A DNA stretch of 54,773 nt from an uncultured Candidatus Saccharibacteria bacterium (GCA_903925195.1 CAIYEO010000073.1:1-54773); one strand, 5' to 3'; shown: positions 34,171 through 43,924, counted from the first letter of the stretch. Program-made: numbers and translations. Notes: a model not told the origin generated them from the sequence alone.

Positions 34171-35271
34171 CTATTTTTTTGGACCTAGTGCTTCGTTATA
34201 TATCTCTAAGGTTTGCTCAGACATTCTTTTCCAGGAATATTTCTTTGCCTGAGAATAGCCCTTACTAACAAGACTTTTTCTCAGGGATTCATTTTTTAAC
34301 ACATTCAAGATGACCTTCGCCATATCTGCTTCATCTAGTGGATTAAAATACTCAGCCGCACCACCATATATCTCAGGCAGGCAAGTATAGCTACTACTAA
34401 TAACAGGAGTACCATGAATCATTGCCTCTAGCCCCGGTAGACCAAAACCTTCACTTAGGCTAGGAAAGATATAAGCTTTTGTATTTTCGTAAAGCCACCT
34501 CAGCTGTCCTTCTGAAACAAAACCAGGGAAGACTACTCCTTCTATACCAAGAGAATTAGTCTTTCTCTCAATCTGTTTGTATAAAATACTTTTTTTGCCG
34601 GCAAGAACCAATTTTAAACCTGGATAATCTTTTTTAATTAGAGCAAATGCTGAAATTAATCTATCCAGATTCTTGTGAGGCAACGGTCTACCGGTATACA
34701 TAATAAAGGGCGTATCAGCAAGACCTTCTACTAATTCAGGCGGTTCTTTTATTTTATCTGCTGCTTCATAGGCTACAGTAATCTTTCTACTATTTACTTT
34801 TGCAAATTTAGCGACATCTTGTTTAACGAACTCACTAGGAGTAATAATGGCTAAAGATTTATGCGCAACAATTCTATTAACCCAAATATACACAAACCTT
34901 TTAAAGGTAAAAGTTAGCCAATTTTTTGAAGGATTTCTAAATCGAACTGTAGTTAAGTCATGCATGGTAGTCACAACCGGTCCTCGGTAGCCTACTGGCT
35001 GCTGAACCATGCCAAAATGAACAAGATCAGGCTTAAGTTCTTTTATCTGCCTAAGCAGGCTTATTTGCTCTCTGAAGGTAAATTCCTTATATGGGCAGGG
35101 AACAGCAACAAACTTATCGTTAGTCGGCATAAATGAATCCATGTCTTTAGGTTTAAGCAATATTAAATAATTGTTTTCATGATCAATTTCCTGAAGATAA
35201 TGAATAAGCCTTTCAATATATCTTCCAGTCGTGGTTTTATATTCCCTTGCATCAATTAATATTTTGCTCAT
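34171..35271 (-). CDS. Glycosyltransferase family 4 (GT-B fold)
   Basis: A 366-residue cytoplasmic glycosyltransferase: N-terminal acceptor domain with MSKILIDAREYKTTTGRYIERL, C-terminal donor domain with IMYTGRPLPHKNLDRLI, the loop KAYIFPSLSEGFGLPGLEAMIHGTPVISS, and the EX7E pair within SEGFGLPGLEAM. The frame is open 138 bases further upstream, but those codons are hydrophobic and unlike the family; the ATG at 35271 lies 7 bases after a TACAAT -10 and gives the standard start, so I chose it. Likely adds a hexose to the chain. Confidence 0.9.
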   Translation of the reverse strand: MSKILIDAREYKTTTGRYIERLIHYLQEIDHENNYLILLKPKDMDSFMPTNDKFVAVPCPYKEFTFREQISLLRQIKELKPDLVHFGMVQQPVGYRGPVVTTMHDLTTVRFRNPSKNWLTFTFKRFVYIWVNRIVAHKSLAIITPSEFVKQDVAKFAKVNSRKITVAYEAADKIKEPPELVEGLADTPFIMYTGRPLPHKNLDRLISAFALIKKDYPGLKLVLAGKKSILYKQIERKTNSLGIEGVVFPGFVSEGQLRWLYENTKAYIFPSLSEGFGLPGLEAMIHGTPVISSSYTCLPEIYGGAAEYFNPLDEADMAKVILNVLKNESLRKSLVSKGYSQAKKYSWKRMSEQTLEIYNEALGPKK

Positions 35272-35387
35272 TAAGTCTATTGTACATATAAGAAGTAATA
35301 AATTAAAAAAATTGTATTTCGTTTTGAAAAAATGTAATAATTTATTTACTGTTAAAAAAAGTAAATTACTGCTAAGGAGAAAATAAC

Positions 35388-35567
35388 ATGTCAGAAACAA
35401 TCGGCTCATTTAATGATTTCGTAGAACAAAATAATCTTGAGAACTATTCACTGGCGGCTAAAGAATATGCAGTTGCGCTTGACGGCCTAAGAAGGAAGTT
35501 AGCTGAGGAAAAAGGAATAACCCTGGATCAGCTTCATAATATTAGCCTAAACAAAAGCAATAATTAA
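35388..35567 (+). CDS. Small protein, 59 residues, unknown function
   Basis: Not long enough for most gene finders. It starts MSETIGSFNDFVEQNNLENY, carries YAVALDGLRRKLAEEKGITLDQLH and ends NISLNKSNN. A good Shine-Dalgarno AAGGAG (35374-35379) stands 8 bases before the ATG, and the stop is 11 bases before gmd, whose own AGGAGG follows. Predicted mostly helical and soluble. Its place at the head of the gmd transcript suggests a regulatory or leader function; none can be shown. Confidence 0.7.
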   Translation: MSETIGSFNDFVEQNNLENYSLAAKEYAVALDGLRRKLAEEKGITLDQLHNISLNKSNN

Positions 35568-35578
35568 TAGGAGGTAAA

Positions 35579-36568
35579 GTGTCTAAAACTGCACTAATAA
35601 CTGGAATTACTGGTCAAGACGGATATCACTTAGCAAAACTTTTAAATGAAAAAGACTATCAAGTCTTTGGAATTATTAGAGGCCAGCAGAACCCAAGAAA
35701 AAAATCTGTTGAAGATAGGCTACCTTTTGTTAAATTAATAGAGGCAGACCTTACAGACATATCTTCTCTAGTCAGAGCTATTGAAGTATCTAAGCCGGAT
35801 GAATTCTATAATCTTGCAGCAATAAGTCATGTTGGATACTCATTCAAAGATCCAATTTTAACCGCTAATGTCACAGGAACTGGGGTTTTAAATATGCTTG
35901 AAGCAGTTCGAATATCAGATAAGGAAAATAAAATCAGGTTTTACCAGGCCTCTACTTCAGAAATGTTCGGAGGTCTAGACTACAACAGGCCTGGCAAGGG
36001 CTATGATGAGAACTCAGCATTTCATCCCCGAAGCCCTTACGGCGTAGCTAAATTATATGGACACTGGATAACAAAAAACTACAGAGAAAGTTATGGCATG
36101 CACGCAAGTAGCGGAATACTTTTTAATCACGAAGGGCCTATGAGAGGACTTGAGTTTGTTACTAGGAAGATAAGTAATGCTGTAGCAAGGATAAGCTTAG
36201 GCAAGCAGGATCACATTGAACTCGGCAACCTAGAGCCAAAAAGAGACTGGGGCTACGCAGGTGATTATGTCGAAGGAATGTGGCGAATGTTGCAGCAGGA
36301 TGAGCCAGGTGATTATGTGCTTGCAACCGGTGAAACGCACTCAATTGGTGAATTCTTAGAGCTTGCCTTCAAAGAAATAGGTATTAATGACTGGAAGCCT
36401 TATGTAAAACAAAATCCAGAATTTATGAGACCTGCAGAGGTTGATATATTACTCGGTAACCCTGAAAAAGCCGAAAAAGTACTGGGTTGGAAGAGGGAAG
36501 TAGATTTTCCCAGCCTCGTATCCTTGATGGTTCAAAACGATCTTAAAATTGAAGCTCTAAAAAAATAG
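35579..36568 (+). CDS. gmd: GDP-mannose 4,6-dehydratase
   Basis: A 329-residue short-chain dehydratase converting GDP-mannose to GDP-4-keto-6-deoxymannose. The NADP-binding motif is ALITGITGQDGYHLAKLL. Catalytic segments are STSEMFG and SPYGVAKLYGHWITKNYRES, and substrate-binding LFNHEGPMRGLEFVTRKISN is characteristic of Gmd. The start is GTG with a strong AGGAGG. It is convergent with the reductase gene (2-base gap). Slightly short for the family. Confidence 0.93.
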   Translation: MSKTALITGITGQDGYHLAKLLNEKDYQVFGIIRGQQNPRKKSVEDRLPFVKLIEADLTDISSLVRAIEVSKPDEFYNLAAISHVGYSFKDPILTANVTGTGVLNMLEAVRISDKENKIRFYQASTSEMFGGLDYNRPGKGYDENSAFHPRSPYGVAKLYGHWITKNYRESYGMHASSGILFNHEGPMRGLEFVTRKISNAVARISLGKQDHIELGNLEPKRDWGYAGDYVEGMWRMLQQDEPGDYVLATGETHSIGEFLELAFKEIGINDWKPYVKQNPEFMRPAEVDILLGNPEKAEKVLGWKREVDFPSLVSLMVQNDLKIEALKK

Positions 36569-36570
36569 AA

Positions 36571-37482
36571 CTACTTGTTTTTCCAGTCGTTTAGAACGTC
36601 TTGAAGAGTTGTTTCAATATCTATTATCGGCTGCCAGCCAGTAACCTGAGTAAGTTTTTTGTGGCTGCCAAATATAATTGGGTTATCTGATGGTCGCATT
36701 TTTGAAGGATCACTAACAATCGTTGGCTTATAATCAACCAAAGACGTCATTCTATCTAATAAATCATGCCCACTTAATGATCTTCCTGAGCAGATATTAT
36801 ATATTTCACCCGACACACCCTTTTCTAAGAGCAATCTGTAGGCCCTTACTATATCTCTGACGTCTGTGTAGTCTCTCTTCGCATCTAGATTCCCAACTTT
36901 TACCTCACCACCAGACACTATTTGAGAAGCAAGGTCAGGAACAATAAAGCCAGGACCTTGACCCGGGCCTATGTGGTTGAACGGACGTGCAATTATGCAT
37001 TCAAAGCCTCTCCCGGTGTAGTATTGAGCCATTTGTTCTTGGCCGAGCTTACTAACCGCATATGGAGAGCCGGGTAAGACGCTCGACCCTTCGCTTAATG
37101 GTGAGCCGGCGGCAGGATCGTAAAGACTCCCTGAGCTTATTATTAGAAACCGCGGAAAAACATTTTGTGATAAGGCAGCTTCAAATAGATTAACCTCAAT
37201 ACCAATATTGGTATTTATATATCCCATTGGATCATCAAATGATGGTCCTACTGCAGCTCTACCAGCAAGGTGTATTACCCCATCCACGTCTTCAAAATTG
37301 ATTTTTTCTGTCTCCGCTTTGTTGGTCAGGTCCAAAACCTGATAATCATAAAACCATTCTGGAACAGCTTCAGAACCTTGAGAGCCCCCGATACCAAGTA
37401 CTTGTATATCGTTATCCGAGAGCTCTTTTGCTAGATGAAGCCCTACGAATCCGTTCGCACCAGTAATAATGATTTTTTTCAC
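36571..37482 (-). CDS. rmd: Probable GDP-4-keto-6-deoxymannose reductase (GDP-D-rhamnose forming)
   Basis: A 303-residue NAD(P)-dependent reductase: IIITGANGFVGLHLAKEL, SSGSLYD and SPYAVSKLGQEQMAQYY (catalytic Y/K), and ARPFNHIGPGQGPGFIVPDLASQI, a segment typical of Rmd. With Gmd it would make GDP-D-rhamnose. A different reductase (GDP-fucose synthase) would use a related fold, but the RPFNHIGPGQ segment favours Rmd. The start is GTG, preceded by TGtTAAGAT (37497-37489) ending 6 bases upstream and no Shine-Dalgarno sequence. Confidence 0.82.
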   Translation of the reverse strand: MKKIIITGANGFVGLHLAKELSDNDIQVLGIGGSQGSEAVPEWFYDYQVLDLTNKAETEKINFEDVDGVIHLAGRAAVGPSFDDPMGYINTNIGIEVNLFEAALSQNVFPRFLIISSGSLYDPAAGSPLSEGSSVLPGSPYAVSKLGQEQMAQYYTGRGFECIIARPFNHIGPGQGPGFIVPDLASQIVSGGEVKVGNLDAKRDYTDVRDIVRAYRLLLEKGVSGEIYNICSGRSLSGHDLLDRMTSLVDYKPTIVSDPSKMRPSDNPIIFGSHKKLTQVTGWQPIIDIETTLQDVLNDWKNK

Positions 37483-37488
37483 ATCCCA

Positions 37489-37497
37489 ATCTTAACA
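37489..37497 (-). promoter_or_regulatory. Extended -10 promoter of the Rmd-like gene
   Basis: TGtTAAGAT on the minus strand, six bases before the GTG at 37482. Predicts a leaderless mRNA with GTG start. Confidence 0.5.
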
Positions 37498-37554
37498 TAA
37501 AAACTCTGCCAGTCTGATTGAATAAAGTTGTTAAACAAGATAAAATAGGGTCTA

Positions 37555-38361
37555 ATGAACAAGTTGCTGCAACGTTATCGCTATTCTATTATTCTGCTAA
37601 AGCAGCTTGTGAAAACCGACTTTAAATTAAGATATCAAGGATCAGCTTTAGGCTACGCGTGGTCACTTCTAAGGCCTCTATTTATTTTCATTATTCTTTA
37701 TATAGTGTTCGGAATTTTCTTAAAAGCAAAAGGGAACATACCGCACTATCCAGTATATCTATTGCTTGGTATTGTACTTTGGAATTATTTTACTGAAGTA
37801 ACTGTAGGTGGAGTCGGCGCTATAGTCGGTAAGGGTGATCTACTTAGAAAAATTAACTTTCCGAAGTATGTCCTTATTTTGGCAGGTTCATCTTCTGCTT
37901 TAATTAATCTATTTCTTAACTTTATAATAATCGCTTTCTTTATGGTCATTACTCACGTAGCTGTATCATGGACGGCCCTGATAATGATTCCACTGATATT
38001 AGAGCTTTTTATTTTTTCAATAGCATGTGCATTTTTTCTATCCGCACTATACGTAAAGTTTCGTGATGTTTCATACGTATGGGAGGTGGCTGTACAAGGT
38101 GCTTTTTACGCCACGCCTATTCTCTATCCACTTAGTTTAATACCTGTCGCAGCAGCAAAGATATTAATACTGAATCCTATGGCTCAAATAATTCAAGACT
38201 CACGATATGTATTGGTTACTAAAAATACCGAGACCATACACTCGCTTTACGGAGGAGATAATTGGATTTGGTGTATCCCAATAGGAATAACTATAATCAC
38301 AGCTATATCAGCAGCTTCATATTTCAGGAAACGATCTAAATACTTCGCAGAGGAGGTCTAA
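37555..38361 (+). CDS. wzm: ABC-2 polysaccharide exporter, membrane subunit
   Basis: A 268-residue permease with six helices: LVKTDFKLRYQGSALGYAWSLLRPLF is the typical ABC-2 membrane N-terminus of the Wzm/RfbD/TagG family, followed by the segment at 50-75 and others to YFRKRSKYFAEEV. It moves a finished lipid-linked chain across the inner membrane. It ends in the base that begins the ATPase gene. Confidence 0.92.
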   Translation: MNKLLQRYRYSIILLKQLVKTDFKLRYQGSALGYAWSLLRPLFIFIILYIVFGIFLKAKGNIPHYPVYLLLGIVLWNYFTEVTVGGVGAIVGKGDLLRKINFPKYVLILAGSSSALINLFLNFIIIAFFMVITHVAVSWTALIMIPLILELFIFSIACAFFLSALYVKFRDVSYVWEVAVQGAFYATPILYPLSLIPVAAAKILILNPMAQIIQDSRYVLVTKNTETIHSLYGGDNWIWCIPIGITIITAISAASYFRKRSKYFAEEV

Positions 38362-39539
38362 TGGCTGAAGAAATTGCTATCAAAGTGGATCATGTTTCAA
38401 AAGATTTTATATTACCTCACGAAAAAATCAACTCTATAAAAAGTATTTTTACAAGTGCTGCAAAAAAACGAAATGGTAAAAAAGAAACCCAGCACGCTCT
38501 AAAGGACATTTCATTTGAAATTAAAAAAGGTGAGTTTTTTGGCATAGTTGGCCGCAACGGAAGTGGTAAAAGTACTTTATTAAAAATATTAGCAGGCATA
38601 TATCAACCAACCAACGGTTCGGTGAAAACCAATGGTAAACTAGTGCCCTTTATTGAACTTGGAGTTGGTTTCAATCCAGAATTAACAGGACGTGAAAACG
38701 TATTTCTAAATGGAGCTATGCTTGGTTTTTCTGAAAATGAAGTTGCGAACATGTATGAAGATATTGTAAATTTTGCTGAGTTAGAACGTTTTATGGATCA
38801 AAAACTTAAGAATTACTCTTCTGGGATGCAGGTTCGATTAGCTTTTTCTATGGCCGTAAGAGCTGATGCTGAAATTTTGTTAATCGATGAGGTTTTAGCT
38901 GTTGGAGATGCAGATTTTCAGCGTAAATGTTTCGAGTATTTTAAAAAATTAAAAAAAGATAACACAACCGTGGTATTTGTTTCACACGATATGGATGCTG
39001 TACGCCAATACTGCGAACGCGCAGTATTGATAGAGGACAGCAATTTAGTAGAAAGTGGTGATGCCCAGTCGATTGCTAAATCTTATACCCAGATGTTTAT
39101 GGAAAACACGGATGTCCAAGAAGATCATGCCTCTAAGAAATGGGGTGATAAAACAGCGGTTATAACTAATCCTTCGGTTGACTATGATGGTTCAAAAATT
39201 ATATTTAGTTATACCATTAAAGCAAATACGGAAGTCGATTCAATAATTTACGGATTTTCTGTTCGAGATAATCAAGGCTTAAAGTTAATTGCTACAAATA
39301 ATAAACTAATGAATGAACCCTCGATCACTCTAAGTAAAAGTCAAACGATTAGAATTACTTATACATTCGATAACGTTCTTAATGACGGAGAGTATTTATT
39401 TGATGCTGCAGTTTTGGCGGATGACGGCATTAGCGTAAAGTATTGGTGGGAGGGAGCTGTTGAGGTCTCGATAAAAAAAGATCGTCATTTACCATCGTTA
39501 CTAAATCTCCCAATGCACCTCAGGATAGACAAGGAGTAA
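38361..39539 (+). CDS. wzt: ABC-2 polysaccharide exporter ATPase with C-terminal substrate-binding domain
   Basis: A 392-residue ATPase of the Wzt family. Residues 1-245: Walker A GRNGSGKSTLLK, the family loop VPFIELGVGFNPELTGRENV, signature NYSSGMQVRLAFS, Walker B EILLIDEVLAVGD, and the H loop VFVSHDMD. Residues about 255-392 are an extra beta domain like the Wzt C-terminal carbohydrate-binding domain of E. coli O8/O9a, which recognises the capped chain end before export. Adjacent methyltransferase genes fit that model. Shine-Dalgarno GAGGAGG overlaps the wzm end. Confidence 0.93.
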   Translation: MAEEIAIKVDHVSKDFILPHEKINSIKSIFTSAAKKRNGKKETQHALKDISFEIKKGEFFGIVGRNGSGKSTLLKILAGIYQPTNGSVKTNGKLVPFIELGVGFNPELTGRENVFLNGAMLGFSENEVANMYEDIVNFAELERFMDQKLKNYSSGMQVRLAFSMAVRADAEILLIDEVLAVGDADFQRKCFEYFKKLKKDNTTVVFVSHDMDAVRQYCERAVLIEDSNLVESGDAQSIAKSYTQMFMENTDVQEDHASKKWGDKTAVITNPSVDYDGSKIIFSYTIKANTEVDSIIYGFSVRDNQGLKLIATNNKLMNEPSITLSKSQTIRITYTFDNVLNDGEYLFDAAVLADDGISVKYWWEGAVEVSIKKDRHLPSLLNLPMHLRIDKE

Positions 39540-39540
39540 T

Positions 39541-40548
39541 ATGCTTAGTAGATTAAAGAAAAAGAAATCACCCAAAGAAACTGAAAATGTAGATCCGATT
39601 AGATATCTCATAGAATTTCCAGGGCTTTGGCGGATGAACGAAAATCAAAGGCATGATATGACCGTTACTTGCCGCGATACTGACTACATTAAGAAGGTGA
39701 GTGGATCTGGTAGAATATTCACCAAAGATGGCATCAAGGTCCAATTAATGCACAACGGTCTTAAGATGAAGCTCGGTGGCTATCATGGAGACTGGATGGC
39801 TGAAATTATATCCGATCTAAAGGGTCATCATGAACCTCAAGAAGAGAAAGTGTTTTATGAGGTGTTGAAGAGATTAGGGCCAAACTCGACTATGATTGAG
39901 TTGGGTGCATTTTGGGCGTATTACTCTATTTGGTTTAACACTTCTCTTAAAAAAGCAACAAATATTTGTTGCGAACCAGACCCAAACAACTTGGCGATAG
40001 GCAAGCTAAACGCCCAGATAAATGATGCCAAGAATATCCATTTTGTTGTAAGCGCCGCCGGCAAAACAGACGGTGAGATGACAGACGTAGTAATGGACTC
40101 TAGCCCTAAAGATAAAGTTCGAGTACCTATTAGAACAGCAAGCTCTTTAGCTAAAGAGTATGGTATGAAAAAAGTCGACTTGTTACATATGGATGTTCAG
40201 GGTTTCGAGACGGGTGCGCTAGAGGGTGCACAAGACCTAATTAGTTCAAAAAAATTAAGATTCATTTTTGTATCAACACATCATTATTTTTTTTCAGGCA
40301 AGGCAAATACTCATCAAGAATGTCTACATTTTATCAAGAAAAATGGAGGTCATATAATTTCATCTCATACAGTAGCTGAATCTTTTTCCGGAGATGGTTT
40401 AATAGTTGCTTCTTTTGACGATCGAGACAAAAAATTTGTAGTCGAAACGAGCATTAACCATACAGATAGCTCGCTATTTAGAAGTTATGAAGAAGACATA
40501 GAATTATTGGCAGATTTGTACAGAAAAAACCAAAAGGAAGAACTATGA
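39541..40548 (+). CDS. FkbM-family methyltransferase 1
   Basis: A 335-residue SAM-dependent methyltransferase. The FkbM domain is at about residues 105-290: TMIELGAFWAYYSIWF (motif I region), ICCEPDPNNLAIGKLN, a MDVQGFETGALEGA segment (family DVEGxE) and FIFVSTHH. The first 100 residues are a separate N-terminal region. FkbM enzymes O-methylate sugars and macrolides. Start 2 bases after wzt with AAGGAG. A role in capping or modifying the exported polysaccharide is inferred from location. Confidence 0.87.
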   Translation: MLSRLKKKKSPKETENVDPIRYLIEFPGLWRMNENQRHDMTVTCRDTDYIKKVSGSGRIFTKDGIKVQLMHNGLKMKLGGYHGDWMAEIISDLKGHHEPQEEKVFYEVLKRLGPNSTMIELGAFWAYYSIWFNTSLKKATNICCEPDPNNLAIGKLNAQINDAKNIHFVVSAAGKTDGEMTDVVMDSSPKDKVRVPIRTASSLAKEYGMKKVDLLHMDVQGFETGALEGAQDLISSKKLRFIFVSTHHYFFSGKANTHQECLHFIKKNGGHIISSHTVAESFSGDGLIVASFDDRDKKFVVETSINHTDSSLFRSYEEDIELLADLYRKNQKEEL

Positions 40549-41465
40549 TCCCAAAAGATATATTCCCCGTATATGGTCAATACAATGAAGACATAGTTAT
40601 ACAGGCCTTACTGGCTAGCGTAAGAAAAGGTTTTTATGTTGACGTAGGTGCAAACCATGAAACATATCACTCTGTGACGAAGTATTTTTACGATAAGGGC
40701 TGGAGTGGTATCAATATCGAGCCAATACCTCGTCTTATTGCTGAATTTAGAAAGGCAAGAACTAGAGACATAAATCTTCAGCTCGCTGTATCGGTTAAAG
40801 AAGGAACGATGGAACTTAGAGACTATCCTGAGCATGATGGCCTCTCAACACTTAGCCCCGATAGTAAAATTGATCCTAAGAAGGCTGCGCTGCCACATAA
40901 TGACTATCTGGTAAAAGTTGATAGCCTGAAAAATATATTTAATAGAGAAAAAGTTAAGGAGATAGATTTTTTAAAAATCGATGTAGAGGGTTACGAGTTT
41001 GAAGTATTGAAAAGTAATGACTGGACTAAATATAGGCCCAGGGTCATTTGTATTGAGGCCAATCATCAGACTCAAGACTGGCTGGATTATTTAAACGGTG
41101 AAAGTTATATTCGCGTAATTTTCGACGGTCTCAATGAATATTATGTTGCGAAAGAATCCTTGGATAGTTTTGATCTATTTGCAGAAAGGTCGACTCTTTT
41201 AGCACATAACGCTATACGTAATCATAATTTAAATATGTGGAAAAGTGATATAAAGAAATACGAAAAAAGAATTAACTTTTTGGAGGATCTTACCGATAAG
41301 CAAGATGGCCTAATTCGTTCAACCCAGACAGCATTGAATGAAGCCGCTAATCAACTAGAGAGTGAAAGAATATTGTCTTTGAAAGATAAGCCATTTATTG
41401 AGAGGATTAAAGTGGCGGCAAAAGGACTTACTATAGACTATTTGAGATTTCGATCAATTAAATAA
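40545..41465 (+). CDS. FkbM-family methyltransferase 2 with C-terminal coiled coil
   Basis: A 306-residue protein overlapping the previous gene by 4 bases. Methyltransferase region at about residues 10-205: YNEDIVIQALLASVRKGFYVDVGANH (motif I), INIEPIPRLIAEFRKAR, IDFLKIDVEGYEFEVLKSNDW (FkbM DVEGYE). The last 90 residues form a charged coiled coil (KYEKRINFLEDLTDKQDGLIR...). In E. coli O9a WbdD a coiled coil next to the methyltransferase acts as chain-length ruler; a similar role is a guess. It ends convergent with and overlapping a glycosyltransferase by 12 bases. Confidence 0.85.
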   Translation: MIPKDIFPVYGQYNEDIVIQALLASVRKGFYVDVGANHETYHSVTKYFYDKGWSGINIEPIPRLIAEFRKARTRDINLQLAVSVKEGTMELRDYPEHDGLSTLSPDSKIDPKKAALPHNDYLVKVDSLKNIFNREKVKEIDFLKIDVEGYEFEVLKSNDWTKYRPRVICIEANHQTQDWLDYLNGESYIRVIFDGLNEYYVAKESLDSFDLFAERSTLLAHNAIRNHNLNMWKSDIKKYEKRINFLEDLTDKQDGLIRSTQTALNEAANQLESERILSLKDKPFIERIKVAAKGLTIDYLRFRSIK

Positions 41466-42746
41466 AATTTGCATTAAATTTCTAACAGATGAATCCCAGC
41501 TAAATGCTGAAGCGTAAATCCTACCATTCCTTATGTAATTATTCCTTATGTTATTGTCGAGGAGTTGCTCTACTTGAACCATTATGCCAAAACCATCATT
41601 GGCATAGAGAGCATGATTTTTAGCAACTTCAAAAAGAGAAGAATTTTTATACGTAATTACTGGCGCACCGTTTACCATAGCTTCTAAAATAGGAAGGCCA
41701 AATCCTTCATAAATACTTGGGTAGATAAAAGCTAGAGAATTTTCATATAACCATTTTTTTTCCGCTTCATTTGTATATCCAAAATAAACTATATCTTCTT
41801 TATAAGAAGAATCACTCAACGCTTCACGATTGCGCTTTACGGGGAGATTGTCGGATCCTTGTAATATATCACCACTTAGATATAGCTGTAATTGTAGTCC
41901 TTGTGCCCTTAAGTGATTGAATGCTAATACTAAATCATCTAATCTTCTTCTTTCATCCGTTCCCCCTAAGAATAATAGGTATGGTATCTTAAGATTAGGG
42001 CTATACGGTCTTCTAATATTGCCCCAGCTCGTCTTAACATATCTGTGTGAGGGCATTATCGACTTGGTAACTCTCGAATTGCTATCAGAACCAAGGTACC
42101 AAACTGATATTTTCGAAGAAGATACTCCTAAATACTTGATTATGTCTGATTTAGTACTATTCGAAATAGCAAGTATTAAATCTGCTCGTTTGGTATTAAT
42201 TATTAATTTAAAGTAATAATTCCTTCTTCTTACTAAAGCAGCTATTGATGCTTTTTTATTTAATCCATTTTTTCTTGCAGTTGAATATCCCCAAAGGTAG
42301 TCAGACTCTAAAATGTAAGGTATGAGGTCGTATGCAATTATTATTTTTTTTATCTTCGGCATCTTCGGCATCGCCAGTAATTGGTCAGTATGTATATATA
42401 CATCCAAATCGTCATAGGCGTACCCCTTGATACCTCGATAAAACCTATAAGTTGCTCTAAGCATATAGATAATTTTTGATATCAAATTTAGTTTGTATGG
42501 TAGATTAATTTTTTTTACACTGTATTCTGGCTTCTTTCTTACTACGTATTTTAGATCATCTGTATTTAAGGAATTCTCTATGAATTTATGCTTATCTTCA
42601 TCCACCATATCATCAACATAGAAAACGAACTCTATGTTCTTTTTATCGCTACTTTGTATATTATCTATTATATTCGTTGTAACGGCTCCAATGCCTCTCA
42701 TTTTATGAGGCCCTTGAAGAGGGGACAAATCGATACCTATCTTCAT
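41454..42746 (-). CDS. Glycosyltransferase, GT4 (GT-B)
   Basis: A 430-residue glycosyltransferase: [22 protein letters not shown] start, YLLFLGGTDERRRLDDLVLAFNHL in the donor domain, and AFIYPSIYEGFGLPILEAMVNGAPVITYKNSS with the EX7E motif. It overlaps the upstream gene by 4 bases and its coding end overlaps the methyltransferase end by 12. Probably transfers a mannose/rhamnose-type unit in the chain assembly. Confidence 0.9.
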   Translation of the reverse strand: MKIGIDLSPLQGPHKMRGIGAVTTNIIDNIQSSDKKNIEFVFYVDDMVDEDKHKFIENSLNTDDLKYVVRKKPEYSVKKINLPYKLNLISKIIYMLRATYRFYRGIKGYAYDDLDVYIHTDQLLAMPKMPKIKKIIIAYDLIPYILESDYLWGYSTARKNGLNKKASIAALVRRRNYYFKLIINTKRADLILAISNSTKSDIIKYLGVSSSKISVWYLGSDSNSRVTKSIMPSHRYVKTSWGNIRRPYSPNLKIPYLLFLGGTDERRRLDDLVLAFNHLRAQGLQLQLYLSGDILQGSDNLPVKRNREALSDSSYKEDIVYFGYTNEAEKKWLYENSLAFIYPSIYEGFGLPILEAMVNGAPVITYKNSSLFEVAKNHALYANDGFGIMVQVEQLLDNNIRNNYIRNGRIYASAFSWDSSVRNLMQILFN

Positions 42747-43909
42747 AGTTTTATACCTACCGCATCAAAGAATATAAGCGCACTTTTTGTCCATGAGAAT
42801 TTTTTAGCTTGCTCTGGCCCTTTGGTTATCGTATTTTTAGTTATCTCATCAATATTATTCAAATAATACTCAATAGCTTTAAGTAAATCATCTTCGCCAT
42901 TACTATTAATCATTTTCGCCACATCTCCAACCACTTCAGGTAAAGATGAGTTATTCGCAGCTATTACCGGGGTGCCACAAGCCAATGCTTCTAAAGGAGG
43001 CATGCCAAATCCTTCATAATGACTTGGGTATACAAGCATTGTGGCTCCAGAAATGATTGCCGGCTTATCTTTGTCGGTTACATATTTAATAGGGCGGATA
43101 ATGTTGTATCCATCCTCTACTTTCTTTACGATTTGATTAAAAAGTTTATCTGTCTTCCACCCACTTACCCCGACCAGTACAAGTGAAATTGAGCTTGTTA
43201 CAGACTCCGGTAATCTACAGTAAGCATTAACTAGCATTTCAAGATTTTTTCTGGGTTCCAAATTAGAAAGTGCTAATATATATTTGCCTTGAATTCCGTA
43301 TTTATTTTTCACATATTCGATTTCGTTCTTACTCCGTCTATAAAATATGCTAGGATCTGTCGCGGGGCTAGCGATTTTAATAAATTCTTTATTTAGATTA
43401 TAGAACCTAGCTATCTCTTCTTTTGAACTTTTCGAAATGGTAATTACGCCCTTAGTTCTATTGATCGATTTGCGTACTCCCTTAGACAAAAATATTGCAT
43501 TTTTTTCATCTGAATATTCTTTATGTAACTCAAATGACAAATCATATAAAACTAACAGAGATGATTTACTAAAGGCCAGGTTCATATCTACGAATCTCGG
43601 AAATATGTAAATACCTTTTCCGTAAAAAATATTTAATGGGGGTATTAAATTTCTGTGCCATAAGGCTGCCATGTACCTAAAAGGAAGTGGGTATAGTTTG
43701 TACTGTATGTTTCTAAAACCAAAATCAATAAATTTATTCAGTGTGTCCTTGGGAATTATCACATATATTTTTGGTAAATCTAAATCCTTATTCTTATATT
43801 CTTCGAGTATTTGGTCCATTCCTTGTAAAATGCCTAGTATGTACTGGCCCACCCCACTAAAATGCCCCTCAACAAGTCCTAAGCCATCTATAAATATTTT
43901 ATTAGCCAT
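42743..43909 (-). CDS. Glycosyltransferase, GT4 (GT-B)
   Basis: A 388-residue glycosyltransferase: [44 protein letters not shown] and [39 protein letters not shown]. This pattern is typical of mannosyltransferases of the WbpY/WbdA type. An extended -10 TGcTATAAT ends 6 bases before the ATG. It heads a two-gene transcript with the next glycosyltransferase. Confidence 0.9.
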   Translation of the reverse strand: MANKIFIDGLGLVEGHFSGVGQYILGILQGMDQILEEYKNKDLDLPKIYVIIPKDTLNKFIDFGFRNIQYKLYPLPFRYMAALWHRNLIPPLNIFYGKGIYIFPRFVDMNLAFSKSSLLVLYDLSFELHKEYSDEKNAIFLSKGVRKSINRTKGVITISKSSKEEIARFYNLNKEFIKIASPATDPSIFYRRSKNEIEYVKNKYGIQGKYILALSNLEPRKNLEMLVNAYCRLPESVTSSISLVLVGVSGWKTDKLFNQIVKKVEDGYNIIRPIKYVTDKDKPAIISGATMLVYPSHYEGFGMPPLEALACGTPVIAANNSSLPEVVGDVAKMINSNGEDDLLKAIEYYLNNIDEITKNTITKGPEQAKKFSWTKSALIFFDAVGIKL

Positions 43910-43915
43910 TGCAAT

Positions 43916-43924
43916 ATTATAGCA
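43916..43924 (-). promoter_or_regulatory. Extended -10 promoter of the glycosyltransferase pair
   Basis: TGcTATAAT on the minus strand, six bases before the ATG at 43909 (-10 box 43921-43916). Predicted leaderless. Confidence 0.6.

Noticed and set aside
35272..35409. Earlier start for the glycosyltransferase at 34171
   Set aside because: The extra 46 codons are very hydrophobic and unlike the family, and lie in the promoter region.
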